Assembly (NCBI GenBank): GCA_016215105.1
Contig: JACRLJ010000037.1
Location: forward strand, 1 to 64,000
DNA length: 64,000 nucleotides
Source: Candidatus Hydrogenedentota bacterium
GTDB lineage: Bacteria > Hydrogenedentota > Hydrogenedentia > Hydrogenedentales > SLHB01
Reading direction: 5' to 3'
The stretch's first letter is position 1. The number at the start of each line of letters is the position of its first letter. This document shows positions 1 to 9,700 of the stretch, piece after piece. Made by a program: the position numbers and the translations under genes. A model generated the notes under the pieces. The model was not told where the DNA came from. It was given only the letters and a program-made list of their open reading frames with translations, and made no database searches.

Positions 1-3
1 TTA

Positions 4-25
4 CCGCGAAACGACTACTTCGCGG
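4..25 (-). terminator. Hairpin overlapping the aconitase stop codon
   Basis: Seven-base arms (positions 4-10 and 19-25) form a perfect inverted repeat. The aconitase stop codon (15-17) lies in the loop. The window ends before any following T-run can be seen on the minus strand, so calling it an intrinsic terminator is tentative. Confidence 0.3.
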
Positions 26-2285
26 TTTGCTGTTGTTTGATCAGGTTCAGGGCGCTTCCTGCTTTGAACCATTCGATTTGGCCAGAGTTGTACGTGTGAT
101 TCGCCTTGATGGTGTGGCTCGTGCCGTCGCTGTGATGGAGTACGACGGTGAGGGGCTGGCCTTCTCTGAAATTCGTAAGCCCTTGGATATCGACCGTGTC
201 GTCCTCCTGAACCAAGTCGTAGTCGGCCTTGTTGGCGAACGTAAGCGCGAGCATTCCCTGTTTCTTGAGGTTGGTCTCATGGATGCGGGCGAACGACCGG
301 ACAAGAATCGCGCGCACCCCAAGGTGCCGCGGCTCCATCGCCGCATGCTCACGTGACGAGCCCTCACCGTAGTTTTCATCGCCTACCACCACGGAACTGA
401 TGCCCGCCTTCTTGTACGCGCGCTGGGTACTGGGTACCGGGCCGTATTCGCCGGTTAGCTGGTTCTTGACGAGATCTGCTTTGTCGTTGAATGCGTTGAT
501 GGCCCCAATAAAGCAATTGTCGGAGATTTTATCGAGGTGGCCGCGGAACTTGAGCCATGGACCGGCCATCGAGATGTGGTCCGTGGTACACTTGCCCTTG
601 GCCTTTAGCAGTAGTTTCAAGCCGGTGTAGTCGTTGCCGCTCCATGCAGAGAACGGATCGAGTAATTGCAGGCGCTTTGATGCGGGGTCAACGAGTACTT
701 GAACCGCCGAACCGTCTTTGGCTGGCGCCTGATAGCCCGGATCCTTCACGTCAAATCCCTTGGGCGGAAGTTCGCTGCCCCTTGGCTCATCCAACTTGAC
801 CGATTGGCCGTCCTCGTTGGTGAGCGAATCCGTCAACGGATTAAAAGTGAGCTTGCCGGCGATGGCTAACGCGGTCACGATTTCCGGAGACGCGACAAAA
901 GCGTGAGTGTTGGGGTTGCCGTCGGCGCGTTTGGCGAAGTTGCGGTTATATGAGGTGATAATCGAATTCTTCGGTTGCTTATCGCTGCCGGCGCGCGCCC
1001 ATTGACCGATGCAGGGTCCGCACGCGTTCGCGAGCACGAGACCGCCGATCTTCGCGAACGCATCGAGTTGACCGTCGCGCGCGATGGTGTAGCGAATCAT
1101 TTCCGAGCCGGGCGTGACGATGAATTCCGACTTGGCCTTGAGCTTCTTAGCTTCGGCTTGCTTGGCCAACGACGCGGCGCGATCGAGATCCTCGTAGGAG
1201 GAGTTGGTGCATGAGCCGATAAGGCCCGCATCGAGTTTCTCCGGCCAGCCCTTTTCGCGGACGGCCGCGGCGAATTTCGAGATGGGCCACGCCAGATCGG
1301 GAGTGAATGGACCGTTGACGTGGGGTTCAAGCTCGGAAAGATTGATTTCGATGACTTGGTCATAGTATTTGGCGGGGTCCGCATAGACTTCCGCATCGCT
1401 CCGCAGATGCTCGCGAATGGCGTCGGCGGCCGCCGCGACATCCGCCCGGCTGGTGGACTTGAGGTAATCGGCCATATGGCTGTCGTATGCGAAAACGGAC
1501 GTGGTCGCCCCAATTTCCGCGCCCATATTGCAGATGGTGCCCTTGCCCGTAGCGGAGAGGGTCTCCGCGCCTTCGCCGAAGTACTCGAGGATACATCCAG
1601 TGCCACCCTTGACAGTCAGAATGCCGGCCACCTTCAAGATGATGTCTTTAGGGGCTGCCCACCCGCTGAGTTTACCGGTGAGTTTTACGCCAATCATCTT
1701 CGGGAACTTCAGTTCCCACGCCATTCCCGCCATGACGTCGACCGCGTCCGCGCCGCCCACGCCAATGGCGATCATGCCCAGACCGCCCGCATTGGGCGTA
1801 TGCGAGTCCGTCCCGATCATCATGCCGCCCGGGAACGCGTAGTTCTCGATGACGACTTGGTGAATGATTCCGGCGCCGGGCTTCCAAAAGCCGATTCCGT
1901 ACTTGTTCGATACCGAGGCGAGGAAATCGTAGACTTCTTTGTTGATATCGACCGCTGCGGCCAAATCGTTGTCCGCGCCGACTCGGGCCTGAATCAGGTG
2001 ATCGCAGTGTACCGTTGAAGGGACCGCGGTCTGCGCTTTACCGGCGTGCATGAACTGCAGAAGCGCCATCTGAGCGGTGGCGTCCTGCATCGCGACACGA
2101 TCCGGCGCAAAATCGACGTATGACTCGCCTCGGGCAAACGCGGTTGTCGGCGATCCTTCGTAAAGGTGCGCGTACAAGATCTTCTCAATCAGCGTCAAGG
2201 GTTTGCCGACTGCCTTCCGCGCCGCGCGAATCCGGTCTGGAATGCGGGCGTATACCGCCTTGATCATGTCGATATCGAATGCCAT
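15..2285 (-). CDS. acn: Aconitate hydratase (mitochondrial-type aconitase)
   Basis: This is a TCA-cycle enzyme converting citrate to isocitrate with a [4Fe-4S] cluster; it is cytosolic and about 756 residues long. The three cluster cysteines are visible: Cys359 in LIGSCTNSS, and Cys422 and Cys425 in [10 protein letters not shown]. The positions match the mitochondrial enzyme almost residue for residue. The C-terminal swivel domain carries [15 protein letters not shown]. An upstream in-frame ATG would add 27 residues, but it lies inside the predicted promoter. The start at 2285 has an AGGTAGGA-like ribosome site and gives the conserved N-terminus ([12 protein letters not shown]). It stands alone, divergent from the next gene. 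Confidence 0.97.
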   Translation of the reverse strand: MAFDIDMIKAVYARIPDRIRAARKAVGKPLTLIEKILYAHLYEGSPTTAFARGESYVDFAPDRVAMQDATAQMALLQFMHAGKAQTAVPSTVHCDHLIQARVGADNDLAAAVDINKEVYDFLASVSNKYGIGFWKPGAGIIHQVVIENYAFPGGMMIGTDSHTPNAGGLGMIAIGVGGADAVDVMAGMAWELKFPKMIGVKLTGKLSGWAAPKDIILKVAGILTVKGGTGCILEYFGEGAETLSATGKGTICNMGAEIGATTSVFAYDSHMADYLKSTSRADVAAAADAIREHLRSDAEVYADPAKYYDQVIEINLSELEPHVNGPFTPDLAWPISKFAAAVREKGWPEKLDAGLIGSCTNSSYEDLDRAASLAKQAEAKKLKAKSEFIVTPGSEMIRYTIARDGQLDAFAKIGGLVLANACGPCIGQWARAGSDKQPKNSIITSYNRNFAKRADGNPNTHAFVASPEIVTALAIAGKLTFNPLTDSLTNEDGQSVKLDEPRGSELPPKGFDVKDPGYQAPAKDGSAVQVLVDPASKRLQLLDPFSAWSGNDYTGLKLLLKAKGKCTTDHISMAGPWLKFRGHLDKISDNCFIGAINAFNDKADLVKNQLTGEYGPVPSTQRAYKKAGISSVVVGDENYGEGSSREHAAMEPRHLGVRAILVRSFARIHETNLKKQGMLALTFANKADYDLVQEDDTVDIQGLTNFREGQPLTVVLHHSDGTSHTIKANHTYNSGQIEWFKAGSALNLIKQQQTAK

Positions 2286-2336
2286 GGGTCCTACCTCGGG
2301 TTGAGTTTGCGCTTCGAAGACTACTAGGAGAACAGA

Positions 2337-2366
2337 AGTATACTCCGCCGCCAATTGGATTGGCAA
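2337..2366 (-). promoter_or_regulatory. Sigma-70-like promoter of aconitase
   Basis: Read on the minus strand there is a -35 TTGCCA (2366-2361), an 18-base spacer and a -10 TATACT (2342-2337). Transcription would start near 2330, leaving a leader of roughly 45 bases before the ATG at 2285. This supports the shorter aconitase start. It is a pattern match only. Confidence 0.55.
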
Positions 2367-2563
2367 ACGGAGAGGAAATCACACGAGAAACGGAGCAGGA
2401 TTTGGTTGTGCTATCGTACTGGGGCGACCAAGCACGAACCAAAAGCAATGACTCGGCTCGATGCGAGGTAGCGGCGAAGGGACCCGCGGTCGTCCACTTC
2501 TCACTGAACCGGGACAGATGGACAAGGGTCATCACTATGCCGGTAGATAGGAGGAACGATTGG

Positions 2564-4462
2564 ATGAATGAATCGGTCGGCAGTGCGCGCTGGGGAAAGC
2601 TCATGGTTGTGCTCGGCGCGTTATGGTGGGTGATGTTCAGCGCACTGGCGGTCGTGTTGCGCGGGGTACGATGGGACGATAGCTACGAGTATGCCCAAGT
2701 GCTGCTCAACCTCATCCACTATCCTGACGGTCACCCCATGTTGTTGAATAGCCGAAACTCCTTTTGCCTGCAGACGTACATTACGGCGGCCATCATGTGG
2801 ATACTCCCCGGCCCTTCCGCCGCGTGCGGCTTCCGCAACGTTCTGTACATTCTTTCTGGAACATTGCCTGCCTATCTCTTGGGCTCGCTTGTTTCCCGCA
2901 GGGCGATAGCCGGGCATGCGGCTGCCCTGCTCGCGTTCATGCTGGCTCCGGGCTTTACAGACGCGTACCCCACGGAGTCATGGCCGATCCTTTCGGGCTA
3001 TGGCGTAATCGGTCTCGGATTTGCTCTTTGCACCCTCTGCTTCGTGGCGATAGACCGTCCCGGGGCCGCGTTCTTCATGGTGGGATTGATGCCCGCGATC
3101 CACCTTGGCCAATTTCCGCCGATCCTGGTCATCGCATGCCTGTATGCGGCGGATGCGTGCTGGCGTGGCCGCCGCGATGTGGTGCGCAGCGCCTTGGCGG
3201 GAGGCTGCGCCGGACTCGCAGTAACAGGGGGGAGCCTACTGATCCTGCTCTTCGTCTCCGTCGCTCCGCCTGTTTCCGGCCCCTACTCTTCGAGCATTCC
3301 CTGGATCGCGGTGTGGCAAGGCTACTTGGCCCATTTCAATTACCACCGCATACTGCACGTGGGTATCGACCAGCTCGTTCTATTCTGGGCCGTCTTGCTG
3401 GGTTCGGTACTAATCATTGTCGAACGCCGGCGTTCTATTTGTGGCCCCGGATCGTGGTTGGGAATCTACGGCTGGGCCATCGCCCTTATCGTATGGGGCG
3501 CTATGGCCATTCACTGCTATCTAGGTAACCAAATGCCGCCCTCATTGCTTGCCTGGATGCCGTACCGCCTGCCCAACCACCTCGCCCCCCTTCTGGTTGC
3601 GTTGATGGCGAGTCTGCTGACCACGGTCCGGTCGGCGCCCGGGCTGGGACTGCTGCTAGTGCCTGCGATTGTGTGCGCTGGTCTGGGCATTGATAAGAAG
3701 ACCATCTTTCTAGTCCTTTGCGGGGCAACGGTTCACGCCGTCTTCGTCATGACGCGGGAAGATCGATGGGTTGCGCGCCTGTGGCTGCTTGCGTGTGTTA
3801 CGGGATGCTATGGCCTTTCCAGAACCTTGGGGGATTATTATGCGCTTGTCGCGCTAGGTGGTTGGCTCGCCGCCGTTGCGGCCGCGTGGGCGGATAGAAT
3901 GGCGGGATATCGGCGATGGACGGAGGCATACTCCTTGTGGTTGACGGGAATCGCTGTACTCGTAACGGCGACCGGGCTCTTGTACGGACAGTGGCAACAC
4001 AGGGCTGACGCGCCGCAGGAACTTCTCACGATCAACCCGTTTGAGGAAGAGGTGACGAGTTACCTGTATGATCGTAATGAACAAGACGCGATGATCGCTG
4101 TTCCACCACTGCAAGTGCGGTCGCAGGAGCGTTTGAACCACCCTGTGACGGGCGACGCGTCCACGATACCTTGGGTACCGTATCACAAGTCCGTCGCCCC
4201 AATCATTGCCAAGTTCTTCAAGGACCTGTACGGCATCGACCTGACGCGTCCGCCTGGTAAGATCTCGACGCTGGACTTTTCTCTGATTCTCAAATATGGA
4301 GATGTCTGGAGGCGCCGCAGCGTACAGGAATGGCAAACCATCGGAGGCGAGTACGGGTTTCGATATGTCATTATGCTGTCAGATGTCCCGCTTCAGCTTC
4401 CCGTGGCTGTGGACGGATCTCCTTTCCGAATGTATGCCATTCCCGCCAAAGACGGTAGTTAG
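2564..4462 (+). CDS. Polytopic membrane protein, possible GT-C-type glycosyltransferase
   Basis: About 632 residues with roughly eleven hydrophobic segments and a soluble C-terminal part of about 150 residues. An acidic WDDSYEYAQ motif (around residues 37-45) just after the first membrane segment resembles the catalytic first-loop Asp of GT-C enzymes that use polyprenyl-linked sugars. That assignment is inference, because no diagnostic C-terminal motif was recognised. The frame is open from 2279, but AGGAGG at 2549-2554 sits nine bases before the ATG at 2564. Earlier starts would overlap the aconitase promoter. It is single and divergent from aconitase. Confidence 0.75.
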   Translation: MNESVGSARWGKLMVVLGALWWVMFSALAVVLRGVRWDDSYEYAQVLLNLIHYPDGHPMLLNSRNSFCLQTYITAAIMWILPGPSAACGFRNVLYILSGTLPAYLLGSLVSRRAIAGHAAALLAFMLAPGFTDAYPTESWPILSGYGVIGLGFALCTLCFVAIDRPGAAFFMVGLMPAIHLGQFPPILVIACLYAADACWRGRRDVVRSALAGGCAGLAVTGGSLLILLFVSVAPPVSGPYSSSIPWIAVWQGYLAHFNYHRILHVGIDQLVLFWAVLLGSVLIIVERRRSICGPGSWLGIYGWAIALIVWGAMAIHCYLGNQMPPSLLAWMPYRLPNHLAPLLVALMASLLTTVRSAPGLGLLLVPAIVCAGLGIDKKTIFLVLCGATVHAVFVMTREDRWVARLWLLACVTGCYGLSRTLGDYYALVALGGWLAAVAAAWADRMAGYRRWTEAYSLWLTGIAVLVTATGLLYGQWQHRADAPQELLTINPFEEEVTSYLYDRNEQDAMIAVPPLQVRSQERLNHPVTGDASTIPWVPYHKSVAPIIAKFFKDLYGIDLTRPPGKISTLDFSLILKYGDVWRRRSVQEWQTIGGEYGFRYVIMLSDVPLQLPVAVDGSPFRMYAIPAKDGS

Positions 4463-4535
4463 CTTCTGTCCGCAGCTTCCATATTATTCGCGTAGATGTT
4501 GCGGACAAAGAAATCACGCCACTAACTACGCCTTT

Positions 4536-4558
4536 GCGGCTCAGCCGCCTTAGGCGGC
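4536..4558 (+). terminator. Terminator-like hairpin after the membrane protein gene
   Basis: Arms GCCGCC (4544-4549) and GGCGGC (4553-4558) enclose three bases. A competing overlapping hairpin GCGGCT/AGCCGC lies at 4536-4548. No T-run follows, so a termination role is weak. Confidence 0.3.
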
Positions 4559-4635
4559 GTGACTCCGACTACGCAACGACGCAAGGCCACAGTCTGACTC
4601 CAATATGAATGTTGACGTCGCCTCACAAAGCGCCC

Positions 4636-4707
4636 GTAAGCTGTCTGATACCAGCGATCTCTTTTGCCGAGTCTAGGTAAACGGAGGCCTTCCGGCCGCG
4701 CCTCTAG
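4636..4707 (+). repeat. 72-base intergenic repeat, copy 1
   Basis: It aligns with 27785-27856 at about three quarters of positions by eye. The 3' end is best conserved, with GGAGGC pairing to GCCTCT around a short loop. Both copies lie directly upstream of a forward gene. It could be a mobile hairpin repeat or a leader RNA element. Confidence 0.6.
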
Positions 4708-4784
4708 CGGACAACTGCGCGAATCCGGTAGAATGACGCGACACGTCCCATGCGGGGCGATGCGGAAAACGGAGGAAATTTGAA

Positions 4785-5165
4785 GTGAGTCGCACTATCG
4801 CAATCATCGGCGCATCCACCGATCGCCGTAAGTACGGAAACAAAGCTGTCCGCGCGTTTCAGCAAGGCGGATGGACTGTCTACCCCGTCAATGCCAAGGC
4901 CAATGAAGTCGAAGGACTCAAATGCTATTCTTCGATTTCCGACGTTCCTGAGCCTATTGACCGTGTATCCATGTACGTTGCGCCGGCCATCGGGAAGGGA
5001 CTGCTGAAGGATATCGCTGCGAAGAAACCGGGTGAAGTCTATTTCAATCCCGGCTCCGAGGACGACGAGATTCTGAGTCAGGCAGAGGCGCTTGGACTGA
5101 ACGCCATCAACGCATGCAGCATTGTGAACATTGGTTTGCGTCCCGAAATGTTTGGTGACGATTGA
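4785..5165 (+). CDS. CoA-binding domain protein (YccU/YneT-like)
   Basis: A 126-residue single-domain Rossmann protein. The N-terminal nucleotide loop reads IIGASTDRRKYGNKA, followed by conserved YPVNAKANEVEG and, near the end, FNPGSEDDE and NACSIVN segments typical of the CoA_binding_2 family. The cellular role of this family is not established. The start is GTG at 4785, preceded by a strong GGAGGAAAT ribosome site. The gene stands alone behind the 72-base repeat. Confidence 0.88.
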   Translation: MSRTIAIIGASTDRRKYGNKAVRAFQQGGWTVYPVNAKANEVEGLKCYSSISDVPEPIDRVSMYVAPAIGKGLLKDIAAKKPGEVYFNPGSEDDEILSQAEALGLNAINACSIVNIGLRPEMFGDD

Positions 5166-5202
5166 AGTTGAGTGAAGAGTCCGCCGATTGTCGCCGCGCC
5201 GC

Positions 5203-6090
5203 TTAGCCGGAGACGTAGTTCAAGGCCCATTGCTTCCAATAGTATTGTAACGAGTCGGGCGCCGGCCATCGGCTATAGATCTTTTCCCAGGACAGACCAA
5301 AGCCGGCCATGTGTGGCTCCATCGAATCGGGATGAATCGGTTCCGACAGTGGTTGATAGCGGTAGTCCACCGACAGTCTGAGGGCGTCCTGCGTGGAATT
5401 GTCGCGGCCCTGGTGGATTGTCAGACTGTGGAATAGCAATACGTCGCCGCAATGCATTGGACTTGCCGCCCATTCCGCGTCGTCAGGCACATTGACTTGT
5501 TGCCCGCCGGCGCCTTTGCCGGGGTGCGAGGGAAGAAAACCGCCTCTATGAGAGCCGGGAATGAGCGCCAGGCCGCCCAGGTCGGCCGGGCAGTCCCCAA
5601 GCGGGATCCAACAGGTCCAGGTGTTCTCTGAACCGCGAATATACAAGTAGTCCTGATGCGGTGGCGTCGTGTACTCCTGAGTCTGTGGAAACATGACGCG
5701 GCAGATGTTGCGGCTGTGAGTAACCACAGCCTCACCGAACAGTTGGCTGAGCGCGTAGTGGATCGGCGGCTCCATCGCCAGCGCGTGGAAACTCCGCTGA
5801 CACAGGATCTCCTTGTAGACGGTAATCCATCGAGGGTCTCCGGATTCCAGTACCAGTACGTCCGGACACCGAATACCCGCCTCGATTGGATGCTTTGACG
5901 ACATCCAGCCGTGCCGCGCGCAGATTTCGAGCACTTGGCGGCGAACGCTGAGTACCTTACCGGGATCCAAGAGGCCGCGGAACAGAAGATAGCCGTCTCG
6001 GTCCGCTTGACGCCAAAGCGCCGGGGCATCATCCAGTGTGGCGTTCGCTTCCGAGAGAGATACCGTCTTCCGCATGGGCGCCATTGCCAT
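5203..6090 (-). CDS. Phytanoyl-CoA dioxygenase (PhyH) family protein
   Basis: 295 residues. It is a non-haem Fe(II)/2-oxoglutarate-dependent oxygenase fold. The metal triad is visible as His145-x-Asp147 (PPHQDYLY) and His226 (LTIHQGRDN). Arg238 fits the 2-oxoglutarate carboxylate-binding position. Family members hydroxylate diverse small molecules and the substrate here cannot be told. No signal peptide is seen, so it is probably cytosolic. The start at 6090 has a GGAGAC-like site; a second in-frame ATG follows two codons later. It converges with the CoA-binding gene. Confidence 0.88.
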   Translation of the reverse strand: MAMAPMRKTVSLSEANATLDDAPALWRQADRDGYLLFRGLLDPGKVLSVRRQVLEICARHGWMSSKHPIEAGIRCPDVLVLESGDPRWITVYKEILCQRSFHALAMEPPIHYALSQLFGEAVVTHSRNICRVMFPQTQEYTTPPHQDYLYIRGSENTWTCWIPLGDCPADLGGLALIPGSHRGGFLPSHPGKGAGGQQVNVPDDAEWAASPMHCGDVLLFHSLTIHQGRDNSTQDALRLSVDYRYQPLSEPIHPDSMEPHMAGFGLSWEKIYSRWPAPDSLQYYWKQWALNYVSG

Positions 6091-6261
6091 AATTCGCCGT
6101 CTCCGCTTTTGTCCGCCGCAGGTTATCAGGCGTGAGTATACGTCACGGAGGGCAATGCGGCAATGATGAGTTATCGCACTGGCGCGGCCCGGGCGGCCTG
6201 GCCCGGGCTACGCCAAGGCGCACGACCGTTCAGAGCGATGGCAAACTGAAGCCGCGGCGGG

Positions 6262-6519
6262 TCAGGTCAGATAGAAGTCAATTGTGTCACCGTCTTTCAG
6301 GGCGAGCGTCTGAGAGTCAGATTTGGAGCCGTTGGTGGCATTGCACGTATACGTGGCTTGCTGAAGCGCCGCACTGGCGTGAGGCGTAGACGCGCACGAG
6401 GTGGTAACCGTTCTTTCGACATTTCCGTTTCGAACGAACTGAACGGTCGTGGCGTTAAGGCAAGTTGTTGATGGCGAAGGTCCGTCCCAGCAATACACAT
6501 CTACGTTAATTGATGGCAT
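6262..6519 (-). CDS. Small four-cysteine hypothetical protein
   Basis: 85 residues with no recognised family. Four cysteines (10, 20, 42, 59), a Thr/Ser/Asn-rich body and regular short beta-like stretches suggest a small disulfide-containing or metal-binding beta domain. There is no signal peptide. A GGAGG ribosome site sits nine bases before the ATG, which is the main reason to accept the gene. It lies just downstream of the large kinase-WD40 gene on the same strand (195-base gap) and could be co-transcribed with it. Confidence 0.6.
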   Translation of the reverse strand: MPSINVDVYCWDGPSPSTTCLNATTVQFVRNGNVERTVTTSCASTPHASAALQQATYTCNATNGSKSDSQTLALKDGDTIDFYLT

Positions 6520-6714
6520 CGATTCATTCCTCCGTCTTTTGTTGTACCCTCAGTTATTCACATATCACGAGGCGCCCGCCCCGCTCGATTGCGAGAAGGA
6601 ACCACACGAGTATCTGCGTTGTGGTCCGAAGATCAGGACGACATATTCTCCCTGCGGCAGTTGGCGCCCGCAGAAGTCTCCCGGCGTGAGGCAGTTCCAT
6701 TGTGAACTACTACC

Positions 6715-9700
6715 CTAGGAGGCGTTCCAGACTTGGGCGATATCGCCGGAAGTCGTAATGACCGTCAACCCGTCTGACGTAAAAAGTCCATTCCGAACTG
6801 CTCCGGGCGGCAGCGGAAGGGCGGCCATTTCGGCGCCCGACCGGACATCCCAGAGCTTGGCGGCTCCGGTGCTGGACGAAGTGAGGATGCGTTGACCGTC
6901 GGGGCTGAAACATAATCCACTCACATCAAAATGATAGGCGGGCAGCGAGAGAATCTCCTGCCCATCGAGCGACCAAATCTTCACGAAGCCATCCGAGGAG
7001 CGCGTCGCTATTTCCTCTTGATTGGGGGAGAACACGGCCCCGAGGACGTCGTTCCTGTGGCCGCGCAGCGTCGCCAACTCCTTCCCTGAATCGACATCCC
7101 ACAGTTTGGCGGTCATATCGCCCGATGTGGTTACCACTTGCCTACCGTCGGGACTGAAGATCGCCGCTGAGAGTCCACGTGTGTGGCCCGACAAGACACG
7201 AAGCTCGCGTCCTGACGCGGCATCCCAAATTCGCGCCGTCAGATCACCCGATGAAGTGACTATCTTTGTCCCAGACGGGTCGAAACTCGCGCTTCCTACG
7301 CCCTCAGTGTGTGCTATTAGCGTTTGTAGCTCCGCGCCCGTGGTCGTATCCCAGAGCTTTGCGGTGGCGTCGAGAGAGGCGGTCACGACGCGGGTTCCGT
7401 CGGGGCTGAATTCGGCGTCAGTTAGCTGTTTGGTATGCCCTTTCAACGTGAGAAGCGCCTGACCTGTCGTGGCATCCCAAACAATGGCCGTGGTGTCGCT
7501 GGACGAGGTCACAATGCGAGACTCGTCGGCGCTGAAATGAGCTGTGACGATGTTGTGACTATGGCCGGAGAGGGTCAGAAGCTCGCGCCCCGTTCGCGGC
7601 TCCCAAACCTTTGCCGAACCGCTCTGATAGGCCGTGATGAGGCGGCTTCCATCTCGATTCACGGCGAGTGCGGTGGCGTCGCCGGCGTTTCCGTTCAACC
7701 TGCGCTGTTCGGGCGTCGCCGGATGGAGGACGCTCCAAATCTTTGCGGTTCCGTCCGTTGACGCCGTCACAATATGGGCGGCGTCGGGGCTGAAGTCCGC
7801 GGCGTTGATCGCGTTCGAATGGCCATGCAGTGTGGCTAGTTTTGAGCCGGATTCGGCGTCCCACAGGCAGGCCGAATTGTCCGTTGACGCCGTCACAATA
7901 TTGGCGCCATCCGGACTGTACCGCGCTTTCATGCCCCCTTCTTGATGACCGGGCAGCGTCAAGAGCTCCGCGCCGGTTTGTGCGTCGAACACTTTTGCGT
8001 AGCCGGCGCGGAAAGCTGCGGCAATTCGGGTACCATCCGGACTGAATGTTGCGTCACAAAGTTTTCCATCCCGGCCATCAATAACGATTAGGTTTTCGCC
8101 GGAGTCAGCGTCCCAAATGTGAACCGTATTGTCCGCCGCCCGAGTAAGCATACGGGCTCCATCGGCGGTGAAGCTGGCGCTCATGACCGCGCCGCCATGG
8201 CTAAGCGAACGAACCTGTTGCCCTGTCGAGGCGTCCCAAACTTTGGCCGTCGCGTCAGCAGACACGGTGATAATGTCCCTGCCATCCGGATAGAACCTAG
8301 CCATCCTGAGTCCGGCCGTGTGGCCAACCAGGGTGAACATTTCCTTTCCTGAAGCCGCATCCCATACTTTCGCAGTCTTGTCATCGGAGGCCGTTACGAC
8401 ACGTGTCGCGTCTGGGCTGAACTCAGCAGTCATGACCCAGTCTGTGTGGCCGGTCAGTGCGACACGCTCATTGCCAGACGCCGCATCCCAGATCTTCGCG
8501 GTCTTGTCATAGGAGCAAGTAACGATCTTGGTTCCGTCGGAACTGAAATGGGCTTGCTCAACCGGGTCGGTGTGACCCGTGAGTGTGCACAATACGGCTC
8601 CAGACGCTACGTCCCACACTTTCGCGGTGGAATCGTCCGACGCGGTCAATATGCGTTTTCCGTTCGGGCTGTACTCGGCCCACGGCACGGCGTTTCCATG
8701 CCCGGCGAGCGTGCGTTCGTCGAGGTGGCAGAGGCGATAGTAGAACTTCCACTCCCAGTTCCGCAGTTGTTCCGGCGCCCGTTCCAGCGCCTGCATGGCT
8801 ACATCGTAGCGTCTGCTATCGACACTTTCCCGCGCGAGAAAGATGCACGAGATGTACAGTTGCCGTTCGGCCGCCTCGCGCTGTTGTGCTTCCTGGTCGC
8901 GCGCCACGACGGCATCGTTTCGGGCTGCTACTGCGTCGTTGCGCGCAACGACCGCGCGATCACGTTCCTGCCGGACTTGGACGTACGAGACCGCGGCGAC
9001 CACGATCAGAGCGGCGATGCCTGCCGCCGCTGTCACCAGCTTGGTTTTGTGGCGTCGCACAAACCGGTTTAGGTGTTCGCTGAATCGGTACGCATATGCC
9101 TGAACCAGCGCGCCCTCCTGGAATCGCCGGATCTCCTCCGCGAGTTGCTTTGCATTCGCATAGCGATTGGCGGGAAGCGAGTCCATAGCCTTCTCGCAGA
9201 TGGCGATTAATTCGGGCGGCGCGTCCGAAACGTGGTCGCGGATGGGTTTCGGACGCTCGTTGGCGGCTTGGGCCAGGATGGCCTTGACGGTCTTTCCATC
9301 GAGTGGCAATGCGCCCGTCAACAACTCGTACAATACCGCCCCGAGTGAATACACGTCGGAACGTTCATCCACTGACTCCAGTTGACCCCGTGCTTGCTCG
9401 GGCGCCATATAGACCGGCGTTCCCAGCGCTTCTCCATAGTGCGTCTTCACCGGGCTAGGCGAATCGTCAATTTGCATGGCGCGAATTGTCTCTTCGAGCG
9501 TGCCCAGATGGACGTCCTCCTTGTCGATTACCTTCGCGAGGCCCCAATCAATGACTACAGTTTCCCCGAAGTCGCCAATCATCACGTTATCCGGCTTAAT
9601 GTCGCGATGAATTACTTTGCGGGCATGGGCGTACGCGATGGCTTGGCAAAGATCGAGGTAGTGGGGGAGATAGGCCAGGCGTTTTTCAAGGCTTGTGCTT

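Larger units (their letters stand above)
4463..4784. other. Intergenic region with hairpins and a repeat copy
   Basis: I see no gene here. The left part holds a GC-rich hairpin pair (4536-4558). The right part holds the 72-base repeat described separately (4636-4707), which ends 77 bases before the next start codon. A GGAGGAAAT ribosome site closes the region at 4771-4779. Confidence 0.6.

Noticed and set aside
2286-2366. 27-residue N-terminal extension of aconitase
   Set aside because: It overlaps the -35/-10 promoter and lacks a ribosome site; the conserved protein starts at 2285.
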